Assembly: GCA_902728285.1 (NCBI GenBank)
Contig: CACVBU010000349.1
Coordinates: 520,384 to 584,383, forward strand
Direction: 5' to 3'
DNA from: Clytia hemisphaerica
Lineage: Eukaryota; Cnidaria; Hydrozoa; Leptothecata; Clytiidae
Length of the DNA stretch: 64,000 bases
Shown here: in pieces, positions 23,061 to 32,862 of the stretch
Layout: each line of letters begins with the position of its first letter
Position numbering within the stretch: position 1 is the first letter of the stretch
The notes under the pieces: generated by a model
The model's input: only the letters and a program-made list of their open reading frames with translations
Told to the model about the DNA's origin: nothing
Databases searched by the model: none
Position numbers and translations under genes: made by a program

Positions 23061-23966
23061 TTAATTTCTACGTCAGATGGCCGTAATGTAGAGTTTTTTG
23101 ATTCAATAATTATCGAATAAAAAAGCAAAGTGGAAACAAGAGAAATAGAGACAAAGTATTGAGTTCTGAAATATTTATTGTCGAAACGAGTTGAATGTAA
23201 AATGAAAATGTAATTTAAGTTTTTGCGTTGCTGCGTGGCTGCGTCTTGATGTAGGATTTGGGGTGACGTTGGGGATGTACCATGCAATATAAATGATAAC
23301 TTAAACGCCTAGGGCTGCGGGACAGCCACTGAGAAAGCCGCGGACGGCCTGAGGTGCGTAGCCGGAAGCTGTGAGCGACCTCGTAGCGGGTACTGCGTAG
23401 CAGTGTAGTGTCCTTAGCTTAATACCGTTGGGACTACGGTATGTCGTGACCTTAAAGTCCCGGTAGGACTTGTCGTGTGTGCCCGAAGGGCAGTGTGTAC
23501 TTGATCTAAACTAGCCGCTAACTATAAGTGTAAGGGGTTACGAAGTAACCCACACCCCCCTGATGATACATGGCACATCCCAAACTAGGCGGTCCCTGGA
23601 CTAAACATCCTCCGCGTATGAAAATGAGGTAAAACCTTGGGACCAAAAAGCGCCTTGACATCGTTGATTGGCCGTCGTCGTTGGCCGGTCGACGTCACCT
23701 AAAAAACGAAAGAAAAAAAACGAAAGAAAGCAAAGAAGGTAAGAGCTGGTGCTTATCCTTATTTTGGGCAAGTAAGGGCGGGTGGGAAATTCCAAAACAT
23801 TATGATTTTAAAAGAATGTGTTTCGATTTTCGGTCACGGTTTATAGGCTACAATTCAAGATGGCCACCAAGCGGGCGTGTGTTTGATGCGTAAGGGCGTA
23901 AGAGCCGTGATGGGCGTAGCGTTAGTCGCTTCCTCGAAATTAACATGAGCTAATGCTTAGCTCTAA
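23061..23966. mobile_element. TTAA-bounded hairpin element, short copy (906 bp)
   Basis: This copy begins TTAATTTCTACGTCAGATGG and ends with the stem-loop GAGCTAATGCTTAGCTC followed by TAA, next to another TTAA. Its first 499 bp and last 180 bp are shared, as far as read identically, with the longer copy that follows head to tail. The middle (23560-23786) is unique. No TIR and no protein were recognised. The minus-strand 76-80 residue frame in the head is shared only because the DNA is. Confidence 0.75.
23313..23556. repeat. Cluster of eight small stem-loops, copy 1
   Basis: Within 245 bp there are successive perfect or near-perfect hairpins: GGCTG/CAGCC, GCCG/CGGC, GAGGT/ACCTC (with an inner AGC/GCT), ACTGC/GCAGT, TACCGT/ACGGTA, AAGTCC/GGACTT, GCCC/GGGC and GGGTTAC/GTAACCC, mostly with loops of 3-7 nt. 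The region is much more GC-rich than its surroundings. It is repeated at 24219-24462. Confidence 0.85.
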
Positions 23967-24218
23967 TTAATTTCTACGTCAGATGGCCGTAATGTAGAGT
24001 TTTTTGATTCAATAATTATCGAATAAAAAAGCAAAGTGGAAACAAGAGAAATAGAGACAAAGTATTGAGTTCTGAAATATTTATTGTCGAAACGAGTTGA
24101 ATGTAAAATGAAAATGTAATTTAAGTTTTTGCGTTGCTGCGTGGCTGCGTCTTGATGTAGGATTTGGGGTGACGTTGGGGATGTACCATGCAATATAAAT
24201 GATAACTTAAACGCCTAG

Positions 24219-24462
24219 GGCTGCGGGACAGCCACTGAGAAAGCCGCGGACGGCCTGAGGTGCGTAGCCGGAAGCTGTGAGCGACCTCGTAGCGGGTACT
24301 GCGTAGCAGTGTAGTGTCCTTAGCTTAATACCGTTGGGACTACGGTATGTCGTGACCTTAAAGTCCCGGTAGGACTTGTCGTGTGTGCCCGAAGGGCAGT
24401 GTGTACTTGATCTAAACTAGCCGCTAACTATAAGTGTAAGGGGTTACGAAGTAACCCACACC
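24219..24462. repeat. Cluster of eight small stem-loops, copy 2
   Basis: This is the same stem-loop series as 23313-23556 at an offset of 906 bp. I see no difference between the two on reading. Confidence 0.85.
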
Positions 24463-24611
24463 CCCAAAACCACCGCCAAATCTAACATAGGATCGCCATT
24501 ACGCATAGAACGTTTATGATCGCTATGGGTCCCGAGACAGGTCTTAAGAGTAGATAAGATGATTAGGGTCGTTGCCTAAACCAGAGGTAACGCCAAGGGT
24601 GATTAAAAAGA

Positions 24612-25680
24612 ACGCATGATGCCGTAAGACGGCACGAAAATTGAAAACTTGAGCCGCGGGACGGCATGATAAACTGAATTTTGAGTCACGGGACGGGATG
24701 AAAATTGAAGAGCTAAGCCGCGGGACGGCATAGTAAAATTGGCAAATTAAGCCGCGGAACGGCATGAAAATTGAAGAGCTAAGCCGCAGGAAGGCATAGT
24801 AAAATTGGCAAATTAAGCCGCGGGACGGCTAGACTAGAGTCAACTTCTGGCTGAACTTTGCTTTTTGATGATTTTTGATGACGCTGAGTCCAGTGAAGTA
24901 GACTAGGAGCGTTTGGCGAGGTCGCCATTATGAAAAAGAATGTTTAAAATCCAAATAACAAAAAAAACTACTTGGAGTTGAAAGATATAATCAAAATGAG
25001 AAACAAACATCAATAACAGATTTGCAATCCCTTATTCTCAAATAAAAACATTGCTTCATACTGTTTTTATCTTCCAAAAACAACTAAAATCTGGCGGACT
25101 GTTTTACAGTCCGCCTAAGCAAAAGCATATTACCATATACTACCGGGCCACTTAATCGCGCCATCCAGTCTATCGAAAGCTTTAAATGGACCCCGGGCTA
25201 CGGGACGGCATGAAAATAAAGAACTAAGCCGCAGGACGGCATAATAAAATGAAATTTTGAGCCGCGGGACGGCATGAAAATTGAAGAGCTAAGCTGCGGG
25301 ACGGCATAATAAAATTTGCAAAATAAGCTGCGGGACGGCATGAGAATTGAAGAGCTAAGCCGCGGAACGGCATAATAATAAAGTTGGCAAGTTGAGCTGC
25401 AGGACATCACGATAAAATTAAATTTTTGGCATGGAAATTGAAAAGATAAGCCGCGGGACGGCATAATAATAAAGTTGGCAAGTTGAGCTGCAGGACATCA
25501 CGATAAAATTAAATTTTTGGCATGGAAATTGAAAAGATAAGCCGCGGGACGGCATGATAAAGTTGAAAATCTAAGTTGTGGGGCGGCATGAAAATTTTAA
25601 AACTTGAGCTGCGAGACGATGTGGTGAAAATGAAAGTTCAAGCCACAGGGTAGGATGATAAAACTGTCAAATGCTAACCG
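24612..25680. repeat. Hairpin minisatellite GCCGCGGGACGGC
   Basis: About 20 units of 32-37 bp, in two blocks (24612-24835 and 25193-25680) with a stray pair at about 26340. Each unit starts with the hairpin GCCG-CGGGA-CGGC followed by an AT spacer. Spacers tend to alternate between a GAAAATTGAAGAGCTAA type and a TAAAATTGGCAAATTAA type, giving dimers of about 66 bp. Between the blocks lies a larger perfect hairpin, GGCGGACTGT/ACAGTCCGCC, at about 25093-25115. Confidence 0.85.
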
Positions 25681-25789
25681 CACTGGTTTAACTTCAGTAT
25701 CTTTGAAATCATTCGTAGGCCCAATTGTAAACTTAATGGCTTAAGAAAAATTATAGCATTTTGGGTTTTAGCCTCGTTTAGGCTAAAAA

Positions 25790-26340
25790 CCTGTCAAAAT
25801 TTTGAAAAAATGAAAAAATAATTCCCAGGGATTTGCCCAAGGATCAAGTGTGCAAAATTTCAACCCAATCGGACCAATCTTTAAGTCTCCAACCTGCCCC
25901 AAAGTTTGACCCTCGTTTTGGCGAAAAACTCGTCCCCAGGCCCCAAAATTCAAAATCTTGAAAAAATGAAAAAACTCCCCCAGGGATTTGCCCAAGGATC
26001 AAGTGTGCAAAATTTCAACCCAATCGTACCAATCTTTAAGTCTCCAACCTGCCCCAAAGTTTTAGCCTCGTTTTGGCGAAAAACTTGTCCCCAGGCCCCA
26101 AAAATCTAAATCTTGAAAAAATGAAAAAACTCCCCCAGGGATTTACCCAAGGATCAAGTGTGCAAAATTTCGACCCAATCGGACCAATTTTGAAGTCTCC
26201 AACCTGCCCCAAAGTTTTAGCCCCGTTTTGGCGAAAAACTCGTCCCCAGGCCCCAAAATTCAAAATTTTGAAAAAAATGAAAAAAGCACCCCCAGGGATT
26301 TGCCCAAGGATCAAGTGTGCAAAATTTCAGCCCAATTTTA
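25790..26340. repeat. About 156-bp tandem array
   Basis: TTGAAAAAATGAAAAAA recurs at about 25802, 25958, 26113 and 26268. Units contain CCCAGGGATTTGCCCAAGG and GTCTCCAACCTGCCCCAAAG. The open frames on both strands follow the periodicity and are not genes. Sequence from 26600 to 27530 has degenerate related pieces. Confidence 0.85.
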
Positions 26341-28937
26341 ACCGCGGGACGGCATGAAATTGAAAATTTGAGCTGTGGGACAGCATGACGAAAATGAAAA
26401 GTTTTGTGGTAATCAAGTTTATTCATGAATTAGACTCTCGCATAAAAAGGATAGCGACAAAATGTAATATGCCTCTAAACTGACTATGAGCACAGTAATT
26501 ATCCCCCAATGGACAGTTTTCCCTAGTTAGATTGGAAGTGCTTACAACACCAGCTCAGCTTCGGCATCTTCATAGTCTCCCAGAGGCCAATTGTAAACCC
26601 ACATGCTAATTAAGACTGAGGAATTACCCAAGGAGCAAATGTGCAAAATTCCAGCCAAATCGACTCACTCTAAAGTATCCTGTAAACTAAGTAAACTGAG
26701 TAATGGTGTTATATATTGGCGTTATGGGGTGTGACAACACCCTTGAATCATATTACATTGAAAATGAAGACAAACTACCCAGGGATTCGCCCAAGGACCA
26801 TGATTGCAAATTTTTGCCTTTCAAACACTTCAGAGATCCCAAGTATGTCCAAATTTCGACTTAGTTCTCAGCCTTTAATTGGTGACCCTAAAACTAAATT
26901 GCAAAACTGAAAAGTGGGGAAACGCCCCAGTGAATTCACCTGAAGCGCAATATGCTCGAAATTGAAGCGGATTCGGACAATTTCGAGGTCTCCAGCCTGC
27001 CCACTTTTTGTACCAAGTTTAGGACAAACCAGTAACCCCATCCCCAAAATCTAATAGAGTATGAAGCACGCCCAGGGATACACTCAAGAACTTGTGTGCA
27101 AAATTCACACCAATCAACCTCTAGGGGGAATAACAGAACACTCCTAGGATTCCAAGGAACAAGCATGCAAAATATTAACTACTTCAAAGTATTGACCAAG
27201 GAATGCCAGAACCTATGAGTACGTCCCTCCCATCTAAATTCAATTAAAATGAGAGGAATGCCCCAAGGACTTATACCCAAGGGACTTAAATGTACAAAAC
27301 TTTAGCAAAATCAGCCAACTCCCAAGAAGAATGAAGAATGCTCCAAGGACTCACCCAAGGAACTTAAATGTAAGATAAATGTAAAAAAAAAGAAGAAGAA
27401 GAATGCCCCAAGGACTCACTCGAGGAACTACATGTACAAGACTTTAGCAAAATCAGCCAACTCCCAAGAAGAATAAAGAATGCTCCAAGGACTCACCCAA
27501 GGAACTTAAATGTACAAACTTTAACAAAATCAGCCGACCCCCAGGTCCTGAGCATGCATCCAGGTGACGACCAACATCTGCACATGCACCCACGTACACC
27601 CACACACTGACAGACACACTTTAATTCTAAATAGCTCAACTGAAGTTGAGAAAGTCTAAATAAAAAACGGGATAGTTGAACCATGTTGAAACTAGTGCAG
27701 GGAATCCAGCTAGGGTGAGGCATAATAATAGTCAGTGTGCTATTAGAGACGCATGTGGGAATGCTGGACACGTATAGATGGGACAACAAACTCTAAAAAG
27801 GAAACGACTCACCCAGCAAACTTGGAGTTGTTGATGGAATCTAGGTCACAACAGGGCAGGACTGGCAGGAAGCACTCCGCTGATTGGTTTGTGGAGGTTG
27901 ACAGGCAAGCCAAGGCCACGTTACGGCCACAAATGGATTGGGAACGGTCTCGAAAGGTCACCACATTTCGCTGATTCTCAAATCAACCAGGTCGAATGTA
28001 AACACACAAGAAAGGGAAGTTGCAATGTTCAGTATCCCAAAATTTGATTGATACCATGCACGACAGAATGCCAAATAATTTACACAAAGATGGTTCCAAC
28101 TACGACAGGATCAACGAGTTACAACAGCTTGATTAAATTTACAGAATAAAATTTCCAAGAATCCACATGACTTCACTCATCAAATTCCAAAACATTATGA
28201 TTTTAAAAGAATGTGTTTCGATTTTCGGTCACGGTTTATAGGCTACAATTCAAGATGGCCACCAAGCGGGCGTGTGTTTGATGCGTAAGGGCGTAAGAGC
28301 CGTGATGGGCGTAGCGTTAGTCGCTTCCTCGAAATTAACATGAGCTAATGCTTAGCTCTAATTAAACCAGCAGCAAAAATAACATAAACTAGACTGTGAA
28401 AAAAGTTTAACGCTTGGATTCCCAGGCTACATACACACGAGCAGTCAAGAAATATCAAAGTTAGGACTAAAAGAAGGCTGACTGGACTGCAAAACAGGTA
28501 TACCTATGTCATATTTATTTGAATTGATTGGAAATATAATATCCCCTAAATGAATCCATAGGTATCTTGCCAACCGTTTCCACGAGTATTATTTCAATTT
28601 GATGATTCGAGCAAGTGTTGCCAAAAAAAAAAAAGGAACCTAACCATCTAGGGGTAGGGTGCTGGTGGGTTGGCAGACAATCAATATCATCCACCAGACG
28701 ATATCACCCACCAGGATTTTCAATCTGCAGAACCTAGGCTGGGGCTCGGTTATTATCAGTTAAGGTTAGGGTTGGTGGTTGGAGCTTGAGAGAGTCAATA
28801 GACCTTTTCGCCTTTCCATCCGCCATCTTGAATTGTATGCAAAAATACAGGAACAAAAAAGCTGTGGTTGGATTTAGTTGGAAAGTATGCAAAACATATG
28901 CAAGTTTACACAAAGATTAAAATGACAACAAAGCATC

Positions 28938-29413
28938 TTATAACCAGACGATCTCAATGGAACGGAATCAATGATCGAACCAATCGAACGCAATCGACCG
29001 ATTGAAATTCGATTGGCGAACGCAATCGAACGTCAAAATTCTGGGTAATATTCGATTGGTTCGATTGTTGTTCGACTGGTTTGATCATCAATTCCATTCG
29101 ATTGAGATCGTCTGGCTTTATTCTTGCAGCTTCCCAACATCCAAGCTCTCAAACATCACAAGCCGAATGAAATTACTTTCGATTTCCCGTAGAAATTATG
29201 CGATGAACAATCCGGGGGTCAATGAATCGACGATCGAACGTAATGGAACATCAATCAAACGCAAACGAATATCAATCGAATCTGAAAATTGCAGTAATAT
29301 TCAATTGAGATTCGATTGTGTTCGACAATCGAATTTCGATCGGTCGATTGTGTTTGATTTGGTTAGACTGGTTCGACCATCAATTCCGTTCGATTGAGAT
29401 AGTCTGGTTATAA
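28938..29413. mobile_element. MITE rich in CAATCGA motifs, TTATAA borders
   Basis: CCAGACGATCTCAATGG at the left is inverted at the right, and both ends abut TTATAA. The interior is crowded with CAATCGA/TCGATTG words in both orientations. The open frame here follows that repetition. Confidence 0.65.
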
Positions 29414-29676
29414 ATAAATATTATACATAATCATTAGAACAATAAAAGATGGAATTTCTTCTTAATCCAAAAAGAAATATTTACAGAACAAAAAAGCCTT
29501 TTAGAAAAATCCACGAAGACGGAATATACACACTGTTCCATCCCGTGTGTTTTGCCGTACCAAGTTGACTGTTTTTGATAAAAATTTTCTTTGGTCAACT
29601 TGGTATACTTTCAATGAACATGGTAAGGCTAAAAAAAAAATGGTATCCTTACTTAATAGTGGGACACTTTTATAGC

Positions 29677-30004
29677 CAGGGATATCCCTCAATTGCGGTA
29701 TACTGCAATTGACATTTTTCTTACTGCAATTGCAGATTATTCTAAAAACAGAATTTGAGATTCAAGGAAAACAGGCAATTTTTGTACATAATTGACCATA
29801 TCTTTTTAACGCACAGGCAAAATATTTTTTCCGTAGATCAGATTCCTTTAATAAAGACAAACTCTCTTCTCGTATGATTTTTTACAGTCGATGTTTGTTT
29901 ATCTTTGTCGACCAGCGCTATATGTACCCATTATAAGCCTTATAGGCTAACGACGAATGAAAACTACTGCAATTGCAGTATACTGCAATTGAGGGATATC
30001 CCTG
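29677..30004. mobile_element. MITE with CAGGGATATCCC ends
   Basis: CAGGGATATCCCTCAATTGC at the left is perfectly inverted at the right, followed by TACTGCAATTG on both sides. CAGGG/CCCTG ends are hAT-like, but no convincing 8-bp duplication is visible. Confidence 0.65.
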
Positions 30005-30039
30005 ACTGTTTTAGTGGATAGTGGGACGAGTACAGAGTT

Positions 30040-30960
30040 TTTGTCCATACCAAGTTGACTGTGTCACATATAAGCCAACCAGGTCAACATAGTACAGCGT
30101 TTTTGCCAATACAAGTTGACTGTGTCACATATAAGCCAACCAGATCAACATAGTACAGCGTTTTTGTTCATACCAAGTTGACTGTGTCACATATAAGCCA
30201 ATCTAGTCACTTAGGTCAACATGGTACAGGTGTTTTTATGCAAACCAAGTTGACTGTGTCACATTTAAGCCAACCGGATCAACATAGCACAGTGTTTTTA
30301 TACAAACCAAGTTGACTGTGTCACCTATAAGCTAACTTAGTCATCCCAGGTCAACATGGTACAGCGTTTTTGACCATACTAAGTTGACTGTGGGTGCATA
30401 CCATTTAGCCAAAAACCCAAAAAGTGAAACAGAGGGTTTAGCGAACGCATTGATTCATTTAAAAGTTTACCTAAACAGACCATCAAAGCCAACAGTCTTT
30501 TTTCTGTGTTTTCTTCGTTCGCTAAACCAAGGGTTTAGCAAACAAACTGCACCATTTGATTTTTTGTTTTGCTAAACCATTATTCTAACCAAGCACTACA
30601 TTTTGTTTACGCTGGTTCACTAAGCGCACGCATGCACATGCCCTAAGCTTTAATGTTTTCTTCCGCTGGGCTACCATTTTGAAATTCGTTGCTGTGACTT
30701 TAGGCAAGATCCTAGAAATCGAATTAGCAATGTAACAGCTTCTTTGTTTAGGTAAACAAACCCAAACCATTTGCAGTTTAGTGAAACAGTTTCAGTTTTT
30801 TGGTTTTGAACATTAAAAGGTATGCAACCTGTGTCACATATAAGCCAACCAGGTCAACATAGTACAGCGGTTTTGCTCATACCGAGTTGACTGTGTCACA
30901 TATATGAGCTAACTTACACTTAGTAATCTCAGGCCAACATGGTACAATGTTTTTGTTCAT
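30040..30960. repeat. Minisatellite: CCAAGTTGACTGTGTCACATATAAG units
   Basis: Units of about 60-80 bp contain ACCAAGTTGACTGTGTCACA, TATAAGCCAACC and TCAACATAGTACAGCG. Five or more lie between 30040 and 30400 and two more at 30830-30960. They are separated by an unrelated insert rich in GGTTTAGC/GCTAAACC words. Related pieces also occur at 29550-29620 and 31035-31140. Confidence 0.7.
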
Positions 30961-31659
30961 ACCAAGCTTACTGTATCACTTGGGGAACCAAATTAGTTAT
31001 CAGAAGTAAATATGAGCGAGCTGTGGATAAAAATCGGCACCTGTCAACTTGGTACGCAAATGGTCAACGTGGTACAATCGGCCGTTTCAGTCAACATGGT
31101 ACGGGCAATCAACATGGTATGGAACACACAACATGGTATGGAACACACACATCAAACTTACACAACACGCAATCTGAAAGCAGTAATTATGACGTCACAA
31201 TGTTTTGATTTGATCCATTTGGGCGGTTCCATTCCCAGGAGAATAATTTACCGTCAGCCGAATAAGGATTATATTTGTACCTTCGCGGGTGATTTTTCAG
31301 CTTGAGTTTATGTCTAATGTTATGGTTTTTTGAAGTGCTTGGTTCTAAGAGATGAGCGAATTTGATAATTTCTAGTTTTCAAAAGAAGCAAATTTAATCT
31401 TTCTTCTACAAGATTACACTTTAATATAATGCCAATTATGCATGTAAGTTTTATATTAATACCTTCTTTTTGCATATGTTTTGCATACTTTCTAAGGGTA
31501 TTTAACCACGGCAATTCAGCCACCATAATTTTTGCATATGGAAAGGCGAAAAGGTCTATATAAGGCTGAAGGCCTTCTTAGGGGCATTCCGTACCCTCTG
31601 AGACTTTTAATTAATTTCTGTAAATTACACGCTATAAGTATTTGTGAATGACAGCTTTC

Positions 31660-32170
31660 TGTTGTGTCTCGTTGGGGTTTGTAAACCAAGGTTGCTTGCA
31701 TTTGGCAGTTAGACAGTGGAAATACCTCCATTTAAAAGCATGTTCAAAGTTCACAATAATTACTTTTTTTTTACTACGGAAACCAAACAAGTGAGAGAAC
31801 AAGTCATTAAAACTAAAAGTCATAGCAACAATTCATAGCGGGGGAATTCCCTCGATTTTCCAATTCGGAAGCTCTCCCGCATTTTTGAAAGGTGAAGTTG
31901 ACAGCTATTCATGGCTGCAAAATGGTACTATGGGTAATTCCTTTGTTCTTTTGCTATTTTCTTTTGTTCTGTGTGACGTAAAGATGCTTCGTAAATCAAA
32001 GTACTTCCACTAATTGTTTGGTGGTTCAAGCTGAGGTCAGAGACCTATTTCAACGGTACAGGCAAATTTTAGAAAAATACTCAGAAACAGCTTTGAAAAG
32101 TCAGAAAATCAGGATAGAAGATAGGAAATAGAAAATACAGGGGAAATAAGAGAGGATGCATCCTGGTGGA
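31660..32170 (+). repeat. Decayed tRNA-derived SINE copy, interrupted by a MITE
   Basis: GTAAACCAAGGTTGCTTGCATTTGG at 31681-31705 and TGGTTCAAGCTGAGG after 32021 match the contiguous sequence of the SINE at 63668. The intervening 31706-32016 is a MITE with a TTTGG duplication. The downstream body (AGATAGGAAATAGA) also matches. Confidence 0.65.
31706..32016. mobile_element. MITE with 5-bp duplication TTTGG, second family member
   Basis: The ends CAGTTAG and CTAATTG are imperfect inverted copies. TTTGG is duplicated at 31701-31705 and 32017-32021. It is an inverted, shorter relative of 21195-21636. Excising it restores the SINE sequence, which confirms the borders. Confidence 0.8.
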
Positions 32171-32862
32171 TGATATTGTTTGCCAGCCGTGCTGGTGGGA
32201 TTTTAGACTCCAGTGTCCAGCATCTTTTTTTATGCCGTCAGTGATTTGTTATGCAGTTATGGTAAATTATGGCTGTTATTCATTAGATTGTCACTTCCCC
32301 GCCTAAAGATGTATTCATGGTATTTTCAAAACAATAACTGTGAAAAAAACTATCAGTCAATATTTTAAGTTTTTGTAGCACATTTTATAGCTCTTTTTGG
32401 CCTGATTCAAGGTACACTTGAAATCAGTGCTTATAAATAGGAATAATCAGAAAACACCTATCGTCAAAATCGGCCTCTTACTTATCAGGGTGTCATGTTC
32501 AATAATTAAACAATTCAACCTAAAGTAATGACACATCAATGCATAATTATCATAGTGTGCACCATTTTTTTTCTTATCATTGTTTTGATGCTGTAGTTTT
32601 TTTATTATTCAACATGAAATATCATGATTTGCAAAATGTCTATTGGAGTTACTTTCATAAGCAAACAGTAACTTTCATAGCCTTCAATAGCTGGCACTAA
32701 CTTCTGGTCTGTAATTTAGAAATTACACAATAGTTTGCTAGATTATGATATAAGCAAGTTATGTTCTGGCTTTCTGACTTATAGATAAGTCAGGAACCAG
32801 AAATATTTTTGATTTAGAGGCTTTAAAATTCGCTACACAGAGTAACCCCAAATCATGGTATA
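32171..32862. other. AT-rich spacer
   Basis: No gene, RNA or clear repeat was seen. TCCTGGTGGATGATATTG near 32160 resembles the sequence near 28690 and may be an old duplicated piece. Confidence 0.3.

Larger units (their letters stand above)
23967..28361. mobile_element. TTAA-bounded hairpin element, long copy (4,395 bp)
   Basis: It has the same 499-bp head (23967-24465) and the same about 180-bp tail (28182-28361, with TTAA at 28362-28365) as the preceding copy. In place of the short middle it has 3.7 kb of hairpin minisatellite, a 156-bp tandem array and degenerate CCAAGGACTCACCCAAGGAA repeats. No reliable gene was seen in it. Both copies end in a subterminal hairpin, and the 5' end also has TCTAC...GTAGA. 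Confidence 0.75.
22564..28429. mobile_element. Composite element with 18-bp terminal repeats and 9-bp target duplication
   Basis: TAGCCTGGGAATCCAAGC at 22564-22581 is perfectly inverted at 28412-28429. CATACACAC is directly repeated just outside (22555-22563 and 28430-28438). A 9-bp duplication is the size made by Mutator-type transposases, but no transposase is present. The original element was about 0.56 kb (22564-23060 plus 28366-28429). The rest is a pair of TTAA-bounded insertions at 23061-28361. Inside the small element, CCAAGCGTTAAAC and its inverse form a second arm pair, split exactly at the TTAA by the insertion. It sits 272 bp upstream of the zinc-finger gene's start codon. Confidence 0.82.
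28798..31559. mobile_element. 2.8 kb inverted-repeat element with nested insertions
   Basis: The terminal ATAGACCTTTTCGCCTTTCC at 28798 is perfectly inverted at 31538-31559. The family matches 21090-21776. It hosts at least two further inverted-repeat elements (28938-29413, 29677-30004) and a minisatellite. No transposase was recognised. Confidence 0.65.

Noticed and set aside
23045..23287. Minus-strand frame of 80 codons, repeated at 23963-24193
   Set aside because: The protein is repeated only because the 499-bp head of the TTAA element is duplicated; no domain and no sign of codon-level selection can be seen.
25783..26357. Overlapping open frames on both strands of 70-94 codons
   Set aside because: They follow the 156-bp tandem repeat; both strands are open for the same reason.
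28182..28365. Helitron 3' end (hairpin followed by CTAA, like CTRR)
   Set aside because: The hairpin and CTAA fit loosely, but the hairpin is directly adjacent rather than about 10 nt away, the 5' end lacks a leading TC at the border, and the target is TTAA instead of A/T. Kept only as a resemblance.
23061..28430. CRISPR-like array in the hairpin minisatellite
   Set aside because: Repeats are not separated by unique spacers, spacers belong to two recurring types, and the genome is eukaryotic.
29677..30004. 8-bp hAT-type target duplication around the CAGGGATATCCC element
   Set aside because: Flanks (TTTATAGC and ACTGTTTT) do not match.
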